Of a stretch of 20,550 nucleotides of DNA, positions 16,183-20,550 are shown one piece after another (position 1 is the first letter of the stretch; each line of letters opens with the position of its first letter). The position numbers were made by a program, and so were the translations under genes. Where the stretch lies: contig CAJNDS010000692.1 of NCBI GenBank assembly GCA_905221605.1, positions 67,501 to 88,050 on the forward strand, in the 5' to 3' direction. The DNA comes from Symbiodinium natans (lineage: Eukaryota > Sar > Dinophyceae > Suessiales > Symbiodiniaceae). A model generated the notes under the pieces. It was not told the origin of the DNA. It searched no databases and saw only the letters and a list, made by a program, of their open reading frames with translations.

Positions 16183-17871
16183 TCAGGCAAGGCTTTGCTG
16201 CTCCCGGATCTCCTTTGCCGCAAGATTCACGAAGGAGCCGCCGTACCTTAGTAGCCCAGTAACCATCTTATTTAATCAGGGCACCCTTTTTTGGGTTGGT
16301 TCATTTGTAAGGGAACCCAGAACCCAAAAAAAGGGTAAAGGGTGCCACTGGGCTACCAAGGTACAATGAGGTCTTGGCCCCGATCTTCGCCATCTCCGCG
16401 ACGGGATCGGCGCCAGCCAGGGCCAGGACCATACTGTCCTTTCTGTTTTTAAGAGCCCAAAGGGGGAAAAAGGTCACAAGCTTCATATATTCCTACTAAA
16501 TAAGGAAGGAACCCAAGGGGTAAAAAGGGTTAAGCTTCATCATTCCTACTAAGTTACTAAGTAAGAAAGACCCACAAAAAAGCTTAAAGTTCAGCTGTTG
16601 GCTAAAGTAAGTGTCTTTGGCGGGCCCTCCCGTCCGGGCCACGTTCGGTGCCCCAGGAGCCGGTGAGGACAAGGAGCTGCTGAGCAAGCAGTCGATGGTC
16701 CGATCTACACCCCGCTTGTAGAGATGCTCGATGCTTGCCGGTGTACAGAATGCAGCTTCAGAGGCACCTATACTCCCCTTAGAACCTTAGTAAAAATAGT
16801 ATGTTTAATATCCTCTTGGGTTCTATATACACAAAAACACAAAAGTAATTCCCAAGGGGGATAGAGGCACTTTCGAACCAGGTGTTGTAGTAGAGCAGGG
16901 AGTTGGGACTCCTGCCACTATGCAGGGCGTCAAAGTTCGCCGGCCGCCCACCATCACAGAAGCTGGCGGGCAGGCCCTGCACGTAGGGTTTAGGGTTTAG
17001 ACCCTAAACCCTAAACCCTAAACCCTAAACCCTAAACCCTAAACTCCAAACCCTAAACCCTAAACCCTAAACCCTAAACCCTAAACCCTAAACCCTAAAC
17101 CCCATCCTGCTCCATCTCTTGGGACCCTGGTTGCTTCACGGAAAGCCTCGGCTCACCGGCAAGAACTCGGATGCCCCTGGTGAAGCCCTTTGCTGTTGCC
17201 TCCCCGGTTGCCACGAATGCCTGTACAGCCTCCTCTTTCTCCACGAAGTTATGGAAGATGTAGTTGTCCCCCACAGCGTGGTAGACGGCACCGGAATCCC
17301 GGGCTGCCCCAAACATCTGCTGTCGCAGAGGCCTCGCGGCGACCGCGCAGAAGCCGCGCGCCCGCACCGCCGACCAGGCCGGCTCCTCGGAAAGGAGGGC
17401 CCGGTACTTCTCCTCCCAGAAAGAGGACACCCCTCCGACAGCTTGCCAGAATGCGCTGAGGGATCGTTGCAGGCCGCTGGAACCCTCCGACTCGGCGTAT
17501 TCGAGGTAGGACTGGAGCAGGAGATCCGCGCTGGGACAGCGACCGGCCGGTGCAGCATCTTGCTGCGTGGCTCCTCGCTTGTCGTTGGCAAGAATCAGGA
17601 AGAGGCTGCAAGCACCGCCACTTGCACCAACAAACCGATCGACCTTTACAATGTCATCTCCCAACAAGTTGAGAACGTCACAGAGCCCTCCAGCCGCGAC
17701 GGAAAAGTAAGCTGCACCTGGCAAGGCAACATCCATAACCACAGGGAGCCCAGTTGCCTTCTCAAGATTCGTCAAGATTGTAGCCCTAGCACCGGCCACG
17801 CGCTCCTGGGCATACTGCTGCAGGCGCGAAATGAGCGCTGCCGCACCTGACATCGATCCGGGATTTTCCAT
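16183..17871 (-). CDS. Patatin-like phospholipase, five exons, 375 aa
   Basis: This is probably a patatin/PNPLA-type lipid acyl hydrolase. The exons are 17140-17871 (ATG at 17871), 16871-16976, 16616-16767, 16365-16438 and 16183-16246 (TGA). All phases agree. The product has a glycine-rich oxyanion-type segment at residues 51-62, the nucleophile elbow Gly-Ala-Ser-Gly-Gly with Ser84, and the catalytic Asp-Gly-Gly with Asp252 in exon 2. Leu-Tyr-Lys-Arg-Gly in exon 3 resembles the helix after the catalytic core in PNPLA proteins. No signal peptide or clear membrane segment is seen, so a cytosolic or peripheral enzyme is likely. Introns: 1 is GT-AG (16977-17139; GTGAAG donor chosen for frame) and holds telomere-like arrays; 2 and 4 are GT-AG with inverted ends; 3 fits only GA-AG. 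A relict spliced-leader-like sequence precedes the ATG. The substrate cannot be told. Confidence 0.8.
16247..16364 (-). mobile_element. Patatin intron 4: introner-like element
   Basis: A 118-nt GT-AG intron. Its ends form an 18-bp inverted repeat with one mismatch, counting the flanking GTAC (sense start GTACCTTGGTAGCCCAGT). GTAC is present at both junctions (16361-16364 and 16243-16246). A second inner pairing (GGCACCC with GGGTGCC, then CCCTTTTTT-like with AAAAAAGGG) makes nearly the whole intron a foldback. Splicing joins codons to give Thr-Ser-Leu-Tyr-Gly-Gly in frame. Confidence 0.7.
16439..16615 (-). other. Patatin intron 3: GA-AG intron with internal tandem repeat
   Basis: The only join that keeps frame begins GACACTTAC and ends AACAGAAAG, giving Gly-Pro-Ala-Lys then Asp-Ser-Met. 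GA-AG introns are known in dinoflagellates. Inside are two diverged copies of a unit of about 55 bp (16445-16500 and 16498-16552), each with TAGTAGGAAT, GAAGCTT and CCCCTTGGG or CCCCCTTTGGG. Confidence 0.6.
16768..16870 (-). mobile_element. Patatin intron 2: introner-like element with 8-bp target duplication
   Basis: A 103-nt GT-AG intron. GTGCCTCT occurs at the donor (16863-16870) and again immediately after the acceptor TATAG (16760-16767). The inner ends are imperfect inverted repeats (CTATCCCCCTTGGGAA against CTATACTCCCCTTAGAA). Splicing gives Trp-Phe-Glu-Ser-Ala-Ser-Glu in frame. The donor therefore lies inside the duplicated target. Confidence 0.75.
16984..17103. repeat. Head-to-head telomere-type arrays in patatin intron 1
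   Basis: On the plus strand about two TTTAGGG units (16984-17000) meet about 14 CCCTAAA units (17001-17102) at one inversion point. One CTCCAAA variant lies near 17043. The whole tract lies inside intron 1. Confidence 0.95.
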
Positions 17872-17890
17872 GGGCTTTGCCAGTCACAGG

Positions 17891-17907
17891 CTCGAGCCAA
17901 AGCTACC
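17891..17907 (-). other. Relict spliced-leader-like sequence
   Basis: The sense strand reads GGTAGCTTTGGCTCGAG, ending 19 nt before the patatin ATG. The 3' part of the dinoflagellate spliced leader is GTAGCCATTTTGGCTCAAG; this copy lacks CAT and about one T and has one A-to-G change. A CTCTGCAAG acceptor-like site lies just upstream. Relict leaders mark genes copied from trans-spliced mRNA. Confidence 0.45.
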
Positions 17908-17931
17908 CTCTTGCAGAGTGGGGAATCTGCC

Positions 17932-17994
17932 CTAAACCCTAAATCTAAACCCTAAACCCTAAACCCTGAACCTTGAACCCTAGACCCTAAACCC
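17932..17994. repeat. Short CCCTAAA array upstream of the patatin gene
   Basis: About eight units, several changed to CCCTGAA, CCTTGAA or CCCTAGA. Confidence 0.85.
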
Positions 17995-17995
17995 G

Positions 17996-18630
17996 AATCT
18001 GGCCACAACTCCAAAATCCCATTTGCGATCTCGCTGTGGAAAGCTGAGGGAGGCACAAGCGACGATGCCCTGCGACTTGAGGTACGGGAGCCTAGCGAGG
18101 AACCGGCAAAATTCTGGCAATCGTATGTGCATGTATGATGTATGCATGCATTTACTTCGGCACCATCTATAGCCCAAGTTCACCGTGAATGTAGGATGCG
18201 TTTGCACACACCTGCAAATCAAGCAAGTGCCCAATCCACGCAAATGCCAAAAGTGCAAAGCTCTCTGGGCCGGTCACCAGGAGTTTCGGCCCCCCGCGCC
18301 AAACCTTCCAACTGAGCCAGGGGGCTTAGTTTAGGGGTTCTTTGGTGTCAGTGTTCAGATTCAGAGTTTGGAGTTGTTTGGGGCTGCTTTGGATTTTGGA
18401 TGGTTGTAAGGATGAGTTTTTCGGTGGTTGTGGAATCCGCAATTATGATTGTTGACCAAATGAGCCAGGTGTATATACTAAAATGTATCTCACAGCTGCG
18501 ACATCTGCATTTTCCGCCGGGGCTCGGGCCCTAGGGAGTTTGGCACTTTTTTGCCTGGAATGTGTAGGTGTCCACGCGCACGGTGCATCAGGACGAGGGA
18601 CATTTAAGCCCGACCATAGACACCACATCC
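17996..18630. other. Unassigned stretch, weak exon candidates
   Basis: A minus-strand piece at 18184-18212 lies between a TTGCTTGATTTGCAG acceptor and a GTGAAC donor, but is only about nine codons. Open frames cover 17980-18258 (minus) and 18483-18620 (both strands). None is firm. Confidence 0.3.
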
Positions 18631-18631
18631 G

Positions 18632-18673
<42 letters not shown>
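18632..18673. repeat. Poly-C tract, about 41 nt
   Basis: An almost uninterrupted C run, followed by C-rich sequence. Any Pro-rich open frame here is an artefact of the run. Confidence 0.97.
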
Positions 18674-18732
18674 TTCCCCCCGCCCTTCAACCCGCCTCCT
18701 CTACCGGGATTTCCCGGCCGACTTCTTCTTTA

Positions 18733-18786
18733 ACCACTCCCACATTTGGGGTTTCTTGTTTTACCACTCCCACACTTGGGGCGCCT
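18733..18786. repeat. Two-copy 30-bp direct repeat
   Basis: CCACTCCCACATTTGGGG and CCACTCCCACACTTGGGG are about 30 bp apart, with similar T-rich spacers. Confidence 0.7.
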
Positions 18787-18889
18787 GGTCTATACGTGAG
18801 CCTGCGTGTCACAACAGGCTTCACACCCGCGATCTCCGGTCTGGGTTGCCTCGCCGCTGGGCAGGCCCAGGCCGAGGCGGCTCGCGTAA

Positions 18890-19270
18890 CATAGGGGGGG
18901 CAATATATTACTAAAAAGTATTCCCTTACGGACAGTATGTATACGATAGTGACCCCCCAAGATCTTGTTTTAGTTATGAAAACGCCTATATTAGCTTATA
19001 GGGTCCTTACAGGAGTGGGGGTTCAAGGGGGGTATGTCTCCCAAGGTTCCCTACTACTTCCTACTACATCCTACTACTCCCCAGTGCTTCCTGAGCTTCT
19101 GTGAGGTTCCCTAGGTACCTACCCCCATTAACCACCTCCCTTAAGAACCCTAGAGCCCTATAGCCGATAATAGTACCCCCTCTCCTTGAGAATCTCTGCA
19201 AGGGCAAGAGCCCCTCTTGAGCTCCACAACCCCCCCCCCCCAATCCACCAAAACCCCCTAGGCCCACCCC
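18890..19270. other. Unassigned stretch with short repeats
   Basis: Contains CTACTTCCTACTACATCCTACTACTCC-type triplet repeats (19050-19080), repeated AGGTTCCCTA pieces and C-runs. A 67-codon minus-strand frame at 19064-19267 has no splice support. Confidence 0.35.
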
Positions 19271-19274
19271 AACT

Positions 19275-19653
19275 GGGGTTTGGGGCTTAGGTTTGGGATT
19301 TAGGGTTTAGGAAAACTAAACCCCGAAGAAACCGAAAGCCTACACCTGCGACACACAAAAAAAACGTCGTAATCTTCGGGCTCCTACATGGCTGCAGGCG
19401 AGCCGCGCGATGATCAAAAGAGCGACCAGAGCGGACCTGACACTTGTTGGGCAAACAAAGGCTTGGCTTCGAAAACCATGTAGGAACAAGAACAACTGTA
19501 CAGAACACGTCTACACGCAGAACATGTCATCTTTGGATTTAGGGTTTTTGGGGTTGAGGGTTTCGGGTTTAGGTTTGAAGGAATACACAGAATGTGTACA
19601 GAATAAGGCGTCAAGGTTCGCGGAGTGCAGGGGGGCAGGCCGAAAGGGTGCCT
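19275..19653. other. Unassigned stretch with short telomere-like runs
   Basis: Short TTTAGGG-like runs at 19280-19312 and 19536-19575. CCTACATGG (19383-19391) and CCATGTAGG (19477-19485) form a spaced inverted repeat. Open frames occur on both strands, without splice support. Confidence 0.3.
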
Positions 19654-19978
19654 TCTAAACCCTAAACCCTAAACCCTAAACCCTAAACCCTAAACCCTAA
19701 ACCCTAAACCCTAAACCCTAAACCCTAAACCCCTAAACCCTAAACCCCTAAACCCCTAAACCCCTAAACCCCTAAACCCCCTAAACCCCTAAACCCCTAA
19801 ACCCCTAAACCCCTAAACCCCTAAACCCCTAAAACCCTTAAACCCCTAAAAAACCCCTAAACCCCTAAACCCCTAAACCCCTAAACCCCTAAACCCCTAA
19901 ACCCCTAAACCCCTAAACCCCTAAACCCCTAAACCCTAAACCCTAAACCCTAAACCTAAACCCTAAACCCTAAACCCA
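19654..19978. repeat. CCCTAAA array with a CCCCTAAA core
   Basis: Longest array here. About 10 CCCTAAA units, then a block of roughly 24 CCCCTAAA (TTTAGGGG) units at about 19730-19933, then CCCTAAA units again. Confidence 0.97.
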
Positions 19979-19989
19979 TGAGGTTTCAC

Positions 19990-20044
19990 CTCAGGGCCAC
20001 GCACTGTGTGCTCCACGATCAGCAAGACCATGGTCTGCTTGAAC
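19990..20044 (-). CDS. Candidate short internal exon
   Basis: A minus-strand piece between a CTTACACCCAG acceptor and a GTGAAA donor encodes 18 residues with a hydrophobic centre (Thr-Met-Val-Leu-Leu-Ile-Val-Glu-His). An open piece at about 20166-20215 (Phe-Gln-Asp-Ala-Phe-Ser-Thr-Pro-Glu) could be its upstream partner, with the 20061-20164 foldback between them. No canonical donor was found for that join. Family not recognised. Confidence 0.35.
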
Positions 20045-20060
20045 CTGGGTGTAAGATGGG

Positions 20061-20164
20061 GGGGGGGTTTATGACAATCAGGTACCCCTAATGTAGTCAC
20101 CAAAAAATAGGATTGCCCTAGAATAAGGACCCCAACAGGGTACCCCTATTTTCAGAAACCCCCC
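20061..20164. mobile_element. 104-bp foldback element, MITE- or introner-like
   Basis: Terminal imperfect inverted repeat: the left end is GGGGGGTTTATGACAAT, then GGTACCCC; the right end is the near-complement GGGTACCCCTATTTTCAGAAACCCCCC. Lies between two minus-strand exon candidates. Confidence 0.5.
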
Positions 20165-20259
20165 TGAATGTTTTCGGGGAAGAGGGCTTCAGGCGTGCTG
20201 AATGCATCTTGAAAGGTGTGGCTTCGCCATTCTGAAGGGCTCGGCTCGGCTCTCGATTG

Positions 20260-20414
20260 AGGGTTTAGGGTTTAGGGTTTAGGGTTTAGGGTTTAGGGTT
20301 TAGGGTTTAGAGTTTAGGGTTTAGGGTTTAGGGTTTAGGGTTTAGGGTTTAGGGTTTAGGGTTTAGGGTCTAGGGTCTAGGGTCTAGGGTCTAGGGTCTA
20401 GGGTCTAGGGTCTG
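20260..20414. repeat. TTTAGGG array ending in TCTAGGG units
   Basis: About 15 TTTAGGG units (one GTTTAGA variant), then seven consecutive TCTAGGG units at about 20367-20413, followed abruptly by GGCGCGCC. Confidence 0.97.
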
Positions 20415-20533
20415 GCGCGCCGACGTGTCTCTAGGGACTCTAGGGCTCAGGGCTTGCGGCGTGCGGGTTTGGATAGAGACCCAGCGATGCAGCGGGCGTG
20501 CGCATCAGCAGCAACAGCAGGATTGGATCAGGG

Positions 20534-20550
20534 CGGGGGGGGGGGGGGGG
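20534..20550. repeat. G-run at the window edge
   Basis: Seventeen G to the last base. A homopolymer at the very end may mark a contig break or a sequencing limit. Confidence 0.8.

Noticed and set aside
17095-17140. Patatin gene cut off by telomere addition (chromosome healing)
   Set aside because: The first open frame does end at a TAG supplied by the repeat. But the next exon, at 16871-16976, continues the protein with the catalytic Asp-Gly-Gly, and three more exons follow in phase.
18568-18894. Proline-rich protein on the plus strand
   Set aside because: The proline run is the translation of a poly-C tract; no splice or motif support.
59-20414. True chromosome end
   Set aside because: Arrays occur in both orientations throughout and are flanked by unique sequence and genes, so they are interstitial.

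Overview
This window looks like nuclear DNA of a dinoflagellate, probably Symbiodiniaceae or a close relative. That is an inference from several signs together. Telomere-type TTTAGGG/CCCTAAA repeats are scattered through the whole window. Nearly all coding signal is on the minus strand, as in dinoflagellate unidirectional gene clusters. Exons are short, and several introns fit only non-canonical GC-AG or GA-AG boundaries. One gene carries what looks like a worn copy of the dinoflagellate spliced leader just upstream of its ATG. No rRNA, complete tRNA, CRISPR array or prokaryotic operon signal is visible.

Layout, left to right. 59-167 is a CCCTAAA array. 236-5739 holds four minus-strand genes of unrecognised function (about 236-1595, 2384-3489, 4041-4382, 4789-5739). 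The fourth resolves into three exons and a 271-residue protein. 5.77-8.7 kb is mostly degenerate telomere-like DNA with a diverged direct duplication (6408-6733 and 8229-8505). 8732-9749 is a minus-strand coiled-coil gene whose last intron holds a CCCTAAA array; exon-like pieces continue to about 11.3 kb. 11.4-14.4 kb is repeat-rich: four hairpins, (GT)n, a 10-bp minisatellite, and one isolated plus-strand exon candidate. 14.6-14.98 kb holds two exons resembling an SLC35B/UAA nucleotide-sugar transporter, split by an intron with a telomere-like array. 16183-17871 is the best gene in the window: a five-exon patatin-like phospholipase of 375 residues with both catalytic residues. 17.9-20.55 kb is repeat-rich, with telomere variant blocks, a poly-C tract, a foldback element and one small exon candidate.

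The most interesting signal is the intron structure of the patatin gene and its neighbours. Two patatin introns (16768-16870 and 16247-16364) have imperfect inverted ends and are flanked by direct repeats of exon sequence. Removing them restores the reading frame exactly, as expected for introner elements (transposon-like intron generators). Three genes have an intron holding a telomere-like array, in each case with TTTAGGG mainly on the sense strand, where TTTAG|G resembles a 3' splice site. The relict spliced leader upstream of an intron-bearing gene suggests, as inference, that a retroposed copy was later re-invaded by introns. A short motif, GGAGTCG on the sense strand, recurs in almost every exon and is rare elsewhere.
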